In this document: positions 17,630 through 27,417 of the stretch, piece by piece
Numbering within the stretch: the stretch's first letter is position 1
How the letters are laid out: each line of letters opens with the position of its first letter
Assembly (NCBI GenBank): GCA_025935615.1
Contig: JAICUY010000005.1
Span: forward strand, 1-44,066
Direction of reading: 5' to 3'
DNA: 44,066 bases
Source: Steroidobacteraceae bacterium
GTDB lineage: Bacteria; Chloroflexota; Limnocylindria; QHBO01
The notes under the pieces: model-generated
The model's database searches: none
The model's input: the letters and a program-made list of their open reading frames with translations, nothing else
What the model was told of the DNA's origin: nothing
Made by a program: the position numbers and the translations under genes

Positions 17630-20011
17630 ATGACCACCACCAGCACCGCGCGCGATCCTCGCGCCGCGCTGGGCGACAACGACCTGGAACGCATCGACGC
17701 CTACTGGCGCGCGGCGAACTACCTCTCGGTCGGCCAGATCTATCTGCTCGACAACCCCTTGCTCCGCGAGCCGCTTCGCGCCGAGCACATCAAGCCTCGA
17801 CTGCTCGGCCATTTCGGGACGGTTCCTGGCCTCAACCTGCTGTATGCCCACCTCAACCGGGCCATCCGCCAGCGCGACCTGGACATGATCTACATCACCG
17901 GTCCGGGCCATGGCGGCCCGGGACTGGTGGCGAACGCCTACCTGGAAGGTACCTACAGCGAGGTCTACCCATCGATCACCTCGAACGTCGACGGCATGCG
18001 CCGCCTCTTCCGCCAGTTCAGCTTTCCGGGCGGTATCCCCAGCCACGTGGCGCCCGAGACACCCGGCTCGATCCACGAGGGCGGCGAGCTGGGCTACTCG
18101 CTGGCCCACGCGTACGGCGCCGCATTCGACAACCCTCAGCTCGTGGTTGCCTGCGTGATCGGCGATGGCGAGGCCGAGACCGGTCCACTCGCCGCAAGCT
18201 GGCATTCGAACAAGTTCATCGACGCGGCTCGCGACGGAGCGGTCCTGCCGATACTGCATCTCAACGGGTACAAGATCGCCAATCCCACGGTGCTGGCTCG
18301 CATCCCGGAGGAGGAGCTGCGCAAGCTGTTGGAGGGCTACGGGCACGAGGTCCATATCGTCTCAGGCGACGATCCCTCAACCGTGCACCGTGACCTGGCT
18401 GCCACGATCGACGACACGCTCGACCGCATCGCCGAGATCCAGCGGGCGGCACGCGACGGCAGAGTCACGACACGACCGCGCTGGCCGATGATCGTGCTCC
18501 GCACGCCGAAGGGTTGGACCGGCCCCGAGGAGGTGGATGGCAGGGCGATCGAGGGCACCTGGCGATCGCACCAGGTGCCGGTGGCCGACGTCCGCGACAA
18601 CCCGGCGCACCTGCGGATCCTCGAGGAGTGGCTGCGCAGCTACAGGCCCGAAGACCTCTTCGACGACGACGGCACCCTGCGACCCGAGCTCGCCGCACTG
18701 GCGCCGACTGGCGACCGGCGGATGAGCGCCAATCCGCACGCCAACGGCGGGCTGCTGCTGCGCGACCTCGAGCTGCCCGACTTCCGCGATTACGCCGTGG
18801 AGGTCACGCAACCCGGCGCATCGACGTCCGAGGCGACGCGTGTGCTTGGCGAATTCCTTCGCGACGTCATTGCGCGCAACGAACACACCTTCCGGCTGAT
18901 GGGACCGGACGAGACGAGCTCCAACCGGCTCGACGCCGTCTTCGAGGTCACCGATCGCGCCTGGGACGCCGACACGCTGCCCACCGACGAGCACCTTGCG
19001 CCCGATGGCCGCGTCATGGAGGTTCTGTCCGAACACCTCTGCCAGGGCTGGCTGGAGGGCTACCTGCTCACCGGCCGCCACGGCATCTTCAACTGCTACG
19101 AGGCGTTCATCCACATCATCGACTCGATGTTCAACCAGCACGCCAAGTGGCTGAAGGTGACGCGCCACATCGAGTGGCGCCGGCCGATCGCCTCGCTCAA
19201 CTACCTGCTCTCCAGCCATGTCTGGCGCCAGGATCACAACGGCTTCAGCCACCAGGACCCGGGCTTCATCGACCATGTCGTCAACAAGAAGGCCGAGGTC
19301 ATCCGCGTCTACCTGCCGCCCGACGCCAACAGCCTGCTTTCGGTGGCCGACCACTGCCTGCGCAGCCGCAACTACGTCAACGTGGTCGTCGCCGGCAAGC
19401 AGCTATCCCCGAACTGGCTGAGCATGGATGAGGCGATCCTGCACGCCACGCGCGGCATCGGCATCTGGGAGTGGGCCAGCAACGACGAGGGCGCTGAGCC
19501 GGACGTGGTGATGGCCTGCTGCGGCGACGTGCCGACCCTCGAGACCGTGGCCGCCGTGGATCTGCTGCGGCAGCACCTGCCGGACCTGAAGGTGCGGGTG
19601 GTGAACGTCATCGACCTGATGCGGCTGCAGGACGAGACCGAGCATCCGCACGGCATGTCGGCCGCCGAGTTCGATGCCCTGTTCACCACCGACCGGCCGG
19701 TGATCTTCGCCTACCACGGCTATCCGTGGCTCATCCACCGCCTGACGTACCGGCGCACGAATCACGTCAACCTGCACGTGCGCGGCTACAAGGAGGAAGG
19801 CACCACCACCACGCCGTTCGACATGGTCATGCTCAATGACCTGGATCGATACCACCTCGTGATGGACGTCATCGACCGCGTGCCGGGCCTCGCCGATCGA
19901 GCCGGCCACGTTCGTCAGCTGATGCACGACAAGCGGCTCGAGGCGCGGGCCTGGACCCGCGAGCACGGCGAGGACAGCCCCGAGGTGCGCGACTGGTCGT
20001 GGCCGGCCTGA
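17630..20011 (+). CDS. xfp: Phosphoketolase (Xfp)
   Basis: 793 aa, full length. The TPP-dependent enzyme splits xylulose 5-phosphate or fructose 6-phosphate with phosphate to give acetyl phosphate plus glyceraldehyde 3-phosphate or erythrose 4-phosphate. Markers are [10 protein letters not shown] near residue 90, [23 protein letters not shown], the TPP motif GDGEAETGP and [12 protein letters not shown] in the C-terminal half. GGAG before the ATG at 17630 sets the start; an earlier ATG at 17606 has weaker support. The acetate kinase gene begins 6 bases downstream, which is the usual pairing. Substrate preference is not evident. Confidence 0.96.
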   Translation: MTTTSTARDPRAALGDNDLERIDAYWRAANYLSVGQIYLLDNPLLREPLRAEHIKPRLLGHFGTVPGLNLLYAHLNRAIRQRDLDMIYITGPGHGGPGLVANAYLEGTYSEVYPSITSNVDGMRRLFRQFSFPGGIPSHVAPETPGSIHEGGELGYSLAHAYGAAFDNPQLVVACVIGDGEAETGPLAASWHSNKFIDAARDGAVLPILHLNGYKIANPTVLARIPEEELRKLLEGYGHEVHIVSGDDPSTVHRDLAATIDDTLDRIAEIQRAARDGRVTTRPRWPMIVLRTPKGWTGPEEVDGRAIEGTWRSHQVPVADVRDNPAHLRILEEWLRSYRPEDLFDDDGTLRPELAALAPTGDRRMSANPHANGGLLLRDLELPDFRDYAVEVTQPGASTSEATRVLGEFLRDVIARNEHTFRLMGPDETSSNRLDAVFEVTDRAWDADTLPTDEHLAPDGRVMEVLSEHLCQGWLEGYLLTGRHGIFNCYEAFIHIIDSMFNQHAKWLKVTRHIEWRRPIASLNYLLSSHVWRQDHNGFSHQDPGFIDHVVNKKAEVIRVYLPPDANSLLSVADHCLRSRNYVNVVVAGKQLSPNWLSMDEAILHATRGIGIWEWASNDEGAEPDVVMACCGDVPTLETVAAVDLLRQHLPDLKVRVVNVIDLMRLQDETEHPHGMSAAEFDALFTTDRPVIFAYHGYPWLIHRLTYRRTNHVNLHVRGYKEEGTTTTPFDMVMLNDLDRYHLVMDVIDRVPGLADRAGHVRQLMHDKRLEARAWTREHGEDSPEVRDWSWPA

Positions 20012-20017
20012 GCTGAG

Positions 20018-21085
20018 GTGACCCGACAGGCGGCGACCGTCCTCGTCCTCAATCCCGGCTCCTCGTCGCTCAAGGCGAGCGTCATCTCCGAGCCCGGTGA
20101 CGAAACGCTCGCAGCGCGCGAGATCGAATGGGGGGTCGACGACGCCGGGACCGATGCGCGCCGCACCGCGCTCGAGTCCCTCGTCGAAGAACTCGAGGCC
20201 GATCTCGACGTGGTCGGCTATCGCGTCGTCCATGGTGGGCTCCGCTTCCGCCAGCCGACGCCGCTAGACGACGCGGTGGTGGACGCCATCGCCGAGCTCG
20301 ACGCGCTTGCGCCGCTCCACAACCGGGTGGCCGTCGAGACGATCCGCGCCGCGCGGCGACTGCTCCCCGACCGTTCGCACGTCGCCTGCTTCGACACCGC
20401 GTTCCATGCCACGCTTTCCGAGGTGGCGTCGCGCTATGCGCTCCCCGACGAATGGGTCGAGCGCTGGAACATCCGCCGCTACGGCTTCCATGGCCTGTCG
20501 GTGGCATGGTCGGTCGAACGGACCTCGGCGCAGCTTGGCCGACCGGCGGAGGAGCTGCAGCTCGTGGTGGCCCACCTGGGCTCCGGCTGCTCGGTGACGG
20601 CCGTGGCGGGTGGCGCATCGGCCTGGACATCGATGGGGTTCACGCCGCTGGAGGGAATGGTGATGGGCACCCGTTCGGGATCGGTCGACCCCGGCGTCCT
20701 CCTCCACCTGCTCGCCCAGGGCGTGCCGGCCGATGCTCTGGCCGGGGGCCTGGAGCACGACTCGGGTCTGCTCGGCCTGTCGGGCACGACCGCCTCCGTC
20801 CGGGATCTCGAGCTGCGGCGCACCGGGGACCCGGCTGCTGCCCTGGCGCTCGACGTGTTGGCCCGCAGCGCTGCGGGATTCATCGCCTACGCCGCCACGT
20901 GGCTCGATCGGGTCGATGCGATCGTTTTCACCGGCGGCGTCGGCCAGCACTCGACGTTCATGCGCGACTCGATCTGCGCGCGGCTGTCGGTGCTCGGTGG
21001 CGGGACGCCGAAGCTCAGCGTGCTGACCGTGGAAGCGCGCGAGGACATCGTCATCGCCCGGCAGGTCGCCCGAACGCTGGCATGA
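20018..21085 (+). CDS. ackA: Acetate kinase, short divergent form
   Basis: 355 aa, shorter than the usual ~400. It converts acetyl phosphate and ADP to acetate and ATP. It keeps Asn12 (LNPGSSSLK), YRVVHGG with the acyl-site Arg, APLHN, FDTAFH with the catalytic Asp, RRYGFHG and MGTRSGSVDPG. Two usual active-site residues differ: the second His of GFHGTSH is replaced (GFHGLSV), and HLGNG is HLGSG. FTGGVGQHS replaces FTGGIGENS. I recall similar HLGxGCSVTAV proteins among short acetate/propionate kinases. GTG 20018 starts 6 bases after the phosphoketolase stop. Activity is likely; the acyl substrate might be broader. Confidence 0.88.
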   Translation: MTRQAATVLVLNPGSSSLKASVISEPGDETLAAREIEWGVDDAGTDARRTALESLVEELEADLDVVGYRVVHGGLRFRQPTPLDDAVVDAIAELDALAPLHNRVAVETIRAARRLLPDRSHVACFDTAFHATLSEVASRYALPDEWVERWNIRRYGFHGLSVAWSVERTSAQLGRPAEELQLVVAHLGSGCSVTAVAGGASAWTSMGFTPLEGMVMGTRSGSVDPGVLLHLLAQGVPADALAGGLEHDSGLLGLSGTTASVRDLELRRTGDPAAALALDVLARSAAGFIAYAATWLDRVDAIVFTGGVGQHSTFMRDSICARLSVLGGGTPKLSVLTVEAREDIVIARQVARTLA

Positions 21086-21178
21086 CCAACGGGCCTCGTT
21101 GCGGGGCCATTCGGCACTCGTTCCGCCCGACGGCGTAGACCGACACTCGGCTCGAAACATCACATGGAGGAGAGCGTG

Positions 21179-22117
21179 ATGCGCGTCCTGGTTGCCCACG
21201 ACGGCTCGCCGTGCGCGGACGCCGCGCTACAGCTCGTTACCGGGCTGCGGTGGCCGGCACCAGCACGTCTGACGCTCGTGTCTGTCATCGACCGTACCGA
21301 TCTGATCGGCGCCGGCGAGGCGGCGCTGGCCATGGCGGCCAGCGAGCCGACCGAGCGCGAGCTGGTCGCGGAAGCCCAGCGAGCGCTCGAAGCTGCGGCC
21401 GAGCGGCTGCGCGGGCCGGGCCGTACGGTCGAGACGCGGCTCGAGCATGGCCGCCCGGGAGCGGTCATCGTGGAGCTCGCAGCGGAGATGCTCGCCGATC
21501 TCGTCGTGGTTGGCAGCCGCGGTCTGGGCCCATGGAGCTCGCTTCTCCTCGGCTCGGTCTCGACGGAGGTCGTGGATCACGCCCCGTGCCCGGTGCTCGT
21601 CGCCCGCCACGACCGCGTGGACCGCCTGGTGGTTGCGACCGACGGTTCCGAATCGGCCGACCGGGCGATCGACACCATCGGCCGATGGGGCCTGTTTACG
21701 GGGCTGCCGGCTCAGGCGCTCAGCGTCGAACGGGTGGGCGTCGCGCCCGCCGACTGGGCGGTGGTCCTGGCCGCGGGCTGGATCGAGGATCGTCCCGACG
21801 ACATGACTGCCGCGGCCGAAGAGCAGCGGCGGCTCGCCGAGCACGCTGCGGACCGGCTGCGCGACGCCGGTCTCGCGGCCGAAGCGGTGGTCCGCTTCGG
21901 CCATCCGGCCCGGCAGATCGCCGAAGCGGGGAGGGGCGAGGGTGACCTGATCGTGATGGGCTCTCGCGGCCTCGGCACCTTCCAGCGGCTCGTGCTCGGC
22001 AGCGTTGCGCGCACGGTGCTGCAGCACACGGGTGCATCGGTCCTGATCATTCGTCGGCCGCATGCGACCAGGACGCTGCGCGCGCCGATCGCGTCTCTGG
22101 CAGCCTTTGCGGTGTAG
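21179..22117 (+). CDS. Tandem universal stress protein (two UspA domains)
   Basis: 312 aa from the ATG at 21179, which follows GGAGGAG by 6 bases; the ATG at 21164 overlaps that site and is rejected. Two Usp domains are present (about 1-142 and 148-300). The first has MRVLVAHDGS and the ATP motif GSRGLGPWSSLLLGS; the second has LVVATDGSES and GSRGLGTFQRLVLGS. Both follow the G-2X-G-9X-G(S/T) nucleotide pattern, so both probably bind ATP. It lies 93 bases after acetate kinase and may be co-transcribed with it; Usp proteins often accompany fermentation and low-oxygen genes. Confidence 0.92.
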   Translation: MRVLVAHDGSPCADAALQLVTGLRWPAPARLTLVSVIDRTDLIGAGEAALAMAASEPTERELVAEAQRALEAAAERLRGPGRTVETRLEHGRPGAVIVELAAEMLADLVVVGSRGLGPWSSLLLGSVSTEVVDHAPCPVLVARHDRVDRLVVATDGSESADRAIDTIGRWGLFTGLPAQALSVERVGVAPADWAVVLAAGWIEDRPDDMTAAAEEQRRLAEHAADRLRDAGLAAEAVVRFGHPARQIAEAGRGEGDLIVMGSRGLGTFQRLVLGSVARTVLQHTGASVLIIRRPHATRTLRAPIASLAAFAV

Positions 22118-22399
22118 ATGGACGAGGCATCTGTCGGGCTGACGACCGAGCGCATCTGCGCCGGCTGTGGTGCGCCGATCCTCAATGGCCAGTCGGTCAT
22201 TCGCCTCGAAGCCGGGCTGATGATGGCGCCGCAGCGCTTCGACCCGGTCGTGCTGCGCCCGGACGTCTACTTGCACGCCGGCGCGGGCTACGACCCGCGC
22301 TTCGACGTCGAGGATCGGTGGTGCGCCACGCCCGACGGATTCGACGCGGCCCTGCGGCTGCTGATGGTCCACGGCGAGACGAGCGCGTCAGGACATTGA
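22118..22399 (+). CDS. Small cysteine-containing protein of unknown function
   Basis: 93 aa starting directly after the Usp stop. An early CAGCG pair (residues 14-17) and a later Cys in DRWCATPDGF are the only notable motifs; one CxxC pair plus a third Cys could bind a metal but does not make a standard zinc ribbon. No hydrophobic segment is seen. Its end overlaps the TTG start of apbE. Function is unknown; position suggests the same transcript as Usp. Confidence 0.6.
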   Translation: MDEASVGLTTERICAGCGAPILNGQSVIRLEAGLMMAPQRFDPVVLRPDVYLHAGAGYDPRFDVEDRWCATPDGFDAALRLLMVHGETSASGH

Positions 22400-23319
22400 C
22401 GATCGCGGGACCGCTCGAGGTGCGGACGTCGCGCGCCATGGGATCGCGGCTGCGACTGACGGCGGGACGCGCGGACGTCGTCCGCGCCTGGCAGTTGGTC
22501 CGCCCGATCTTCATCGACACCGAGCGTGCACTGACCCGATTCGATGCGCACAGCCCGCTGAGCAGGCTCAACGCTCACGCCGGCGACGGCCGCTCTCACT
22601 GCGTCGAGCCGATGCTCGTGACGGCGCTGGTCGAGGCGCAGCGGGCATTCCGGGCGACGGACGGTGCCTTCGATCCGCGCGTCCTCGGCGCGCTCGAGCG
22701 TGCCGGTGAGCGGGCCGGCGTGCCCCTGCCGCCGTCGCCGCCCGCGCTGCGGCCCGACGACCCCTGGCTGAGCGTCGAGGGAGCCGCGCGTGTCCAGCTC
22801 GAGGCACCAGTCGACCTGGGCGGCATCGGCAAGGGCCTCGCCCTGCGATGGGCGGGTGCGGCGCTGAGCGACGCGGGCATCACGCCGTACCTGCTCGAGG
22901 CCGGCGGCGATCTGGTGGCCGATGCGACGCCAGACACGTGCTGGGGCGTCGCGATCGAGTATCCCGGCCGGCCGGACCCGGCAGCCGTGATCAACTTGCG
23001 GCGCGGTGCGGTCGCCACGAGCTCGCTTGCAGTGCGCAGTTGGCACGGCGCCGGCGGGTTGCGGGCGCACCACCTGATCGACCCGGTCACCGGCAGGCCA
23101 GCGCGTTCGGACTATGTCTCGGTCACCGTCGCCCTCGATGATCCGGCGGACGCGGAAGTCCTCACCAAGCTCGGCTTCCTGCGTGGACTGCGACGCGTCG
23201 CCGGCGTGCCGGCCTGGGCGGTGACGCGTGCCGGCGAGGTCGAGCTGACTCCGCCGGCCGCGGCTCGAACATCGTGGCCTCCGGCGGCCGCATCGGTCCT
23301 TTCCGAAGCCGCCGTCTAA
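22396..23319 (+). CDS. apbE: FAD:protein FMN transferase (ApbE)
   Basis: 307 aa from TTG 22396, whose TTGA overlaps the preceding stop; GTG 22420 and ATG 22438 are alternatives. The enzyme attaches FMN from FAD to Ser/Thr of target flavoproteins, with Mg2+. Motifs are FDTERALTRFDAHSPLSRLN-like text near the start (TERALTRFDAHSPLSRLN), AFDPRVLGAL, VDLGGIGKGLAL, LEAGGDLVADA and AVATSSLAVRSW followed by HHLIDPVTGRPA. No signal peptide or lipobox is visible with this start, so a cytoplasmic location is suggested, unlike many family members. No obvious target (Rnf or Nqr subunit) is in the window. Confidence 0.9.
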   Translation: MTIAGPLEVRTSRAMGSRLRLTAGRADVVRAWQLVRPIFIDTERALTRFDAHSPLSRLNAHAGDGRSHCVEPMLVTALVEAQRAFRATDGAFDPRVLGALERAGERAGVPLPPSPPALRPDDPWLSVEGAARVQLEAPVDLGGIGKGLALRWAGAALSDAGITPYLLEAGGDLVADATPDTCWGVAIEYPGRPDPAAVINLRRGAVATSSLAVRSWHGAGGLRAHHLIDPVTGRPARSDYVSVTVALDDPADAEVLTKLGFLRGLRRVAGVPAWAVTRAGEVELTPPAAARTSWPPAAASVLSEAAV

Positions 23320-23341
23320 AGGTCGTCAGGCCTGTCTGGCC

Positions 23342-23749
23342 TCAGGCGCCGAGCGTCGAGCCGAACGGATGCCAACGCGCCACGAAAACTGCCCAGAGCA
23401 ACGCCACGTCGATGACGAAACCCGGCACGATCCACGGGTGGAAGAACACCGTCAGGGTGACGCCCGATGCGACGGCCCCGACCACGACGCAGGCTGCCCA
23501 CCACTCGCGCGGCAGGATGCCGAGGGTTGCCAGACCTCCGGCAACCAGGGTCACGACGCTGACCACGACGAGCAGCGATCCGAGCAGCCGCACCACGTCC
23601 GGCGTGACACCCATCCCGGTCACGAGCCACGACTTCGACATCTCGAAGCGCCACTCTGGTCCGCCCGGCGTTCTGGGAGGCGCCGGCGACAGGTAGCTGG
23701 CATGAATCAGGGCGTGGGCCAGCAGCGCCACGCCGATCAGAATTCGCAT
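23342..23749 (-). CDS. Four-helix membrane protein of unknown function
   Basis: 135 aa. The ATG at 23749 follows GAGAGGGG by about 7 bases. The first segment (ILIGVALLAHALIHASYLSP) has two His residues. A soluble-looking loop (PPRTPGGPEWRFEMSKSWLVTG) follows, then three more hydrophobic segments. No family is assigned. It converges on apbE with a 22-base gap and lies downstream of the broken polymer-forming gene, separated by a strong hairpin. Confidence 0.68.
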   Translation of the reverse strand: MRILIGVALLAHALIHASYLSPAPPRTPGGPEWRFEMSKSWLVTGMGVTPDVVRLLGSLLVVVSVVTLVAGGLATLGILPREWWAACVVVGAVASGVTLTVFFHPWIVPGFVIDVALLWAVFVARWHPFGSTLGA

Positions 23750-23769
23750 TCGAACACCCCTCTCGGGCC

Positions 23770-23793
23770 GGGAGCGGCCAGGTGGCCGCTCCC
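23770..23793 (-). terminator. Perfect 10-bp hairpin after the polymer-forming gene
   Basis: GGGAGCGGCC (23770-23779) and GGCCGCTCCC (23784-23793) form a perfect 10-bp stem with a four-base AGGT loop. It begins 11 bases after the stop of the upstream minus-strand gene. The stem is one of the strongest in the window. No T-run follows, as is common in very GC-rich genomes. Confidence 0.6.
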
Positions 23794-23803
23794 ACCCCAG
23801 TCT

Positions 23804-24723
23804 TCAGGCCGCGACGGGGGACGGCTGAACGACCGGCACCGCCGCCGGCGCTCCGCCGTGCCGCACCGTGCGCCATCCCGCCAGCAGCACGGCGCCTACC
23901 CCAAAGAACGAGATCAGGAAGGTCAGCAGCGGCACGAAGCCAAGCACGAAGGCCACCAGCAGGCCGATGAGCATCGCTCCGTACGGGCGCGCTTTGGCCG
24001 GCGCGCTCTGCCGCCGTCGGCCCTGGATCCACTCGCCGATCCATAGCGCGCCGACCAGGTAGCCCGCGAACGCGAGCATCGGCCAGCCAACGATCAGCAC
24101 GCCGATGCCGGCCGGAATGCCGACCAGGGTCACCATCGCCAGCACCGCGACCAGCGGCGGCACGACGAGGCCGAGCAGCCCGAACACCGCGACACGGCCG
24201 GTCTCGGCACGGATCAGGTCGGTGGCCGTCCTCAGCTGTCGGGCCGCCAGCGCTACCACCAATAGGCCGATCAGCAGGGTTGCGAGGCCCCAACCGATCC
24301 ACAGCAGCACCGCGGCGGTGCCGATGAACAGGCCGACGCCGCCAGGTCGCCCGACATGTCGGTGACCGGCACGCCACTCGGCGCGTTGACGGTGCTCCCC
24401 ACTTGGCGCACGCCGTCGAGCACGGTCGTTCCGGCATCGATGTCGGCGCGTCCGTCGGCGACGAAGATCGTTTCGACGCTCGCGTCGCGGAACGTCGCGG
24501 TCCCGCCGATCACCGCCACGACGTTGGCCGTGCCCTCGATCACCGTATCGCCGTCGACCACCAGCACCGCGGCGGCTTCGTCTCCGGCCGGCAGGCTGAC
24601 GTCGCCGTCGACCGATACCAGAACGCGGCTGCTGTGCACCAGCGGCGGGTCAGCCGCCGCGACGGACGAGACGAACAGGACGACGAGCGCCAGCGCCGCG
24701 AACAGCGCGATGAGGCGCTTCAT
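23804..24723 (-). pseudogene. Polymer-forming (bactofilin-like) membrane protein, frameshifted near 24340
   Basis: Two adjacent frames make one protein of about 305 aa. The first (from ATG 24723, GAGGAGG upstream) has a signal peptide (to about residue 23), a beta-repeat domain (SVDGDVSLPAG, VDGDTVIEGTANVVAVIGGTATF), then TVNAPSGVPVTDMSGDLA. It then runs into an unrelated Cys-rich tail. In the -1 frame, coding resumes with GVGLFIGTAAVLLWIGWGLATLLIG and continues through four to six hydrophobic segments to 23804. One missing G in the GGCGG run at 24340-24344 explains the break. A real mutation, an assembly error or a programmed -1 shift are all possible. The domain pairing matches a known uncharacterised family. 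Confidence 0.78.
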
Positions 24724-24744
24724 GATTGATCCTCCTCAGGGATC

Positions 24745-24761
24745 GGCCGGACCGTCCGGCC
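24745..24761 (-). terminator. GC palindrome between the P-type ATPase and the polymer-forming gene
   Basis: GGCCGGAC (24745-24752), one C, and GTCCGGCC (24754-24761) form an odd-length palindrome. It lies in the 137-base gap downstream of the ATPase and about 20 bases above the polymer-forming gene start. The rest of this gap shows nothing recognisable. It could be a terminator or an operator. Confidence 0.4.
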
Positions 24762-24860
24762 ACCTCGATCCCCGTGCGTCGATGAAAGGCGACGGCGTTG
24801 GCTGCCGCCAGTGCCGACCGGGACCCAAATGCGGGGCCGATGCGCCCGCTGACGCGACCG

Positions 24861-27395
24861 CTAGGCGATCCAGGTGCTCCCGGTCCGAGCGGTGCGAATC
24901 AGCTCGGCGAGCAGGGCCGGGGCAAGCGCGATGACCCCAACGACGACCCATTCGCCGAGATCGAGGCGGTGAGCCCGGAAGGCATCCGCGAGCGCGGGCA
25001 CCGACGGGATCAGCAGCTGGATGGCGATGACCACGACGCAGGCGCCGGCCAGGACCCAGTTCGACGGCAGCCGGTGCACGGGCATCTCCAGGCTGCGGTT
25101 GGCGTAAGCGCGTACCACCTGGCCGATGACCAGGGCGGTATACGCGACCCACCGCAGCCGTTCGAAATCGCCTTCGCCCATGAGCAGCACCATCAACGCC
25201 GCCACCGCGGTGAATCCACCGGCCACGGCGATTCGGGCCAGGATCCCCGGCGTCAGCAGCGGGCGGGCGCGGCGGCGCGGCGGCCGACGCCTAGCTCACG
25301 GCTCTTCCGGCACACGTTCGTAGGCGACCGATGCGGAGATGTCGATGAACAGTTCGAGCCACAGGATCTGCAGGGGGAGCAGGGGCTGCTTGAACCCGGC
25401 CAATGTGGCGATCAGGATGAAGCCGAGCAGTGCCACGTGCGTCGACACCAGGAAGACGAGTCCCTTCTGGACGTTGGCCACGATGCGCCGCCCCTCGCGC
25501 ATCGCGTCCATCAACGTCGCGAACGAGTCGTCGCCGAGCACGAGGTCCGACGCCTCGCGCGCGACTCCCGTGCCGCTGCCCATCGAAACCGCCACGTCCG
25601 CGTGCTGCAACGCCGGTGCGTCGTTCACCCCGTCGCCGGTGACCGCCACGGTGCGCGCTGCCGCGCGGGCCAGCTCGACCAGCCGCAGCTTCTGCTCGGG
25701 CAGGGCGCGGGCCACCACCCGCAGCGTTGGCAGCAGCTGTGCGACGGCCACGTCGTCCAGTTCGGCGAGCTGTGATCCCGTCAGCTCGACGCCGGCGGGA
25801 AGGCCCACGGCATCGGCGATCGTCGACGCGGTCCTCGGGTGATCACCGGTGACGATCGCGGTGTGAATCCCCGCCCGGTTGGCCATCTCCATCGCGTCCG
25901 GCACGCCCTCGCGCAGCGCATCGGCGAAGCACAAGACTGCGCGCGGCTGCCATTCGGACCCATCGTCGCGCTCGGCGAGCAGCAGCAACCGCGCTCCGTG
26001 ACTGCCCTCGGCGGCCAGCAGGCGTTCCCAGGCACCGCGCGTCGCATCAGCGATGGCCGTCAGTCCGAGGACCACCTCGGCCGCACCGAGCGCCAGCTCC
26101 CGCCGCGGTCCGTTGCCACCGACGGTCGCGGTTGACCATGGTCGGCCGGCCGCGGTCCCGCGCACGGCGTGGAGGTCAGCGGGATCGAGCCGGGGCGCCG
26201 GCCACCTGGGGTCCCAGGCACCGTGGATGGCGCGCGTGAACGATCCCCATGGTCCGGCCTGGTCGGCATGCCACGCTTCCTCCTGGGTGCGCAGGGCATC
26301 GAGCAAGAGGGCGCGACGGTCATGGGCGCCGATCTCGCCGCCGGGAGTGAGCACGCCTTGGAGTGCCAGCCGGTTCTGGGTGAGCGTGCCGGTCTTGTCG
26401 GTGATGATGAGGTCGACGGCACCGAGCGTCTCCTGGGCCGACAGCCGCCGGACGAGGACGCCGCGCCGCAGCAGACGAAAGGCGCCCAGCCCCAAAATCA
26501 CGGCAAGCAGCACCGGTGGCTCCTCGGGGATCGCGGCGATCGCCGCCGAGATGCCGGCCAGGAGATTCTCGCCCGCTGGCTGGCCCCGGACGAATCCGAG
26601 CCCGACGGTGATGATGATCAGCGCCGTCGCCGCCACCAGCAGAATGCGGACGAGGCGATCGAGCTCACGCTGCAGGGGCGACCGCGAGCGCTGCCTGCGA
26701 CCGAGACGCCCGGCGATGCGGCCCAGTTCGGTGGCGACTCCGGTGGCAGTCACGAGGGCCCGGCCCCGACCCTCGAGAACGCTCGTTCCCGAGTACACCA
26801 TCGCGCGGCGGTCGAGCAGCGGCACATCGGCCGCATCTGCCGCGACGCGAGCGTCCTCGGGAAGGGACTCCCCGGTCAGCACACTGCGGTCGAGCAGCAG
26901 ACCTGAGCTGGCGAGCACGCGCGCATCGGCCGCCACCACGTCACCGTCACGCAGCAGCAGGACGTCGCCCGGCACCACCTCTGCCGCCGGGATCTCGAGC
27001 ACCGAGCCGGCCCGCAGGACGTGGGCGCGCGGCGCCGACGCGCGCTGCAGCGCTTCGAGCGCCCGCTCCGAGCGGAAGGTCGTGACCACGTCCGCGGCAA
27101 CGATCGGGACGAGACCGCCGAGCACGAAGACGCCGTCGCGCACCTCGCCGAGCGCGATTGCGCCGATCCCAGCCGCAGCGAGCAGGACTACGAACGGCTC
27201 GCTGACGGCGTCGCGAAGTGCTGCCCACAGCGAAGGTCGCTCGGGTGGCTGCAGCTCATTGCGGCCGGTTGCCCCCAGGCGCGCGGAGGCGGCCGCCTCG
27301 GTCAGCCCACGTCGTGGGTTGACTTCCAGGGCCGCCGCCACCTCAGCCGGTGAACGCGAGTGGGCATCGGTCAGGCCGATCAGCTCGTCTGCCAC
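24861..27395 (-). pseudogene. Cation-transporting P-type ATPase with an in-frame TGA at 25298-25296
   Basis: From GTG 27395, 699 codons encode a P-type ATPase: cation-ATPase N domain, TGES at 174-177, IPEEPP in helix M4 (289-294), phosphorylation Asp333 (DKTGTLTQN) and TGDGVNDAPAL. After VAYERVPEEP comes TGA. The same frame then continues without another stop for 144 codons (ARRRPPRRRARPLLTPGILARIAVAGGF and further membrane helices), which is the C-terminal transport domain. The TGA is one base from GGA (Gly). Without the last helices the protein should not transport normally. A nonsense mutation, readthrough or base-call error could explain it. Ion specificity is unknown; the PEEPP motif occurs in a group related to Ca/Mn pumps. 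Confidence 0.82.
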
Positions 27396-27401
27396 GACCG
27401 G

Positions 27402-27407
27402 AGGCTA
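27402..27407 (-). promoter_or_regulatory. Leaderless -10 box of the P-type ATPase gene
   Basis: On the minus strand TAGCCT (27407-27402) is followed by exactly six bases and the GTG at 27395. No -35 hexamer or Shine-Dalgarno sequence is present in the 22-base gap after the SDR gene. Confidence 0.45.
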
Positions 27408-27417
27408 GGCCAATCGC

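Noticed and set aside
21086-21178. Small hairpin (CAACG/CGTTG) after acetate kinase as a terminator
   Set aside because: The stem is only 5 bp with no T-run, and the following Usp gene is on the same strand and may be co-transcribed.
25296-25298. Reassignment of TGA to glycine as an explanation for the split ATPase
   Set aside because: Many well-formed genes here (for example phosphoketolase, nirK neighbours and gdhA) end at TGA, often in ATGA overlaps, so TGA is a normal stop in this genome.
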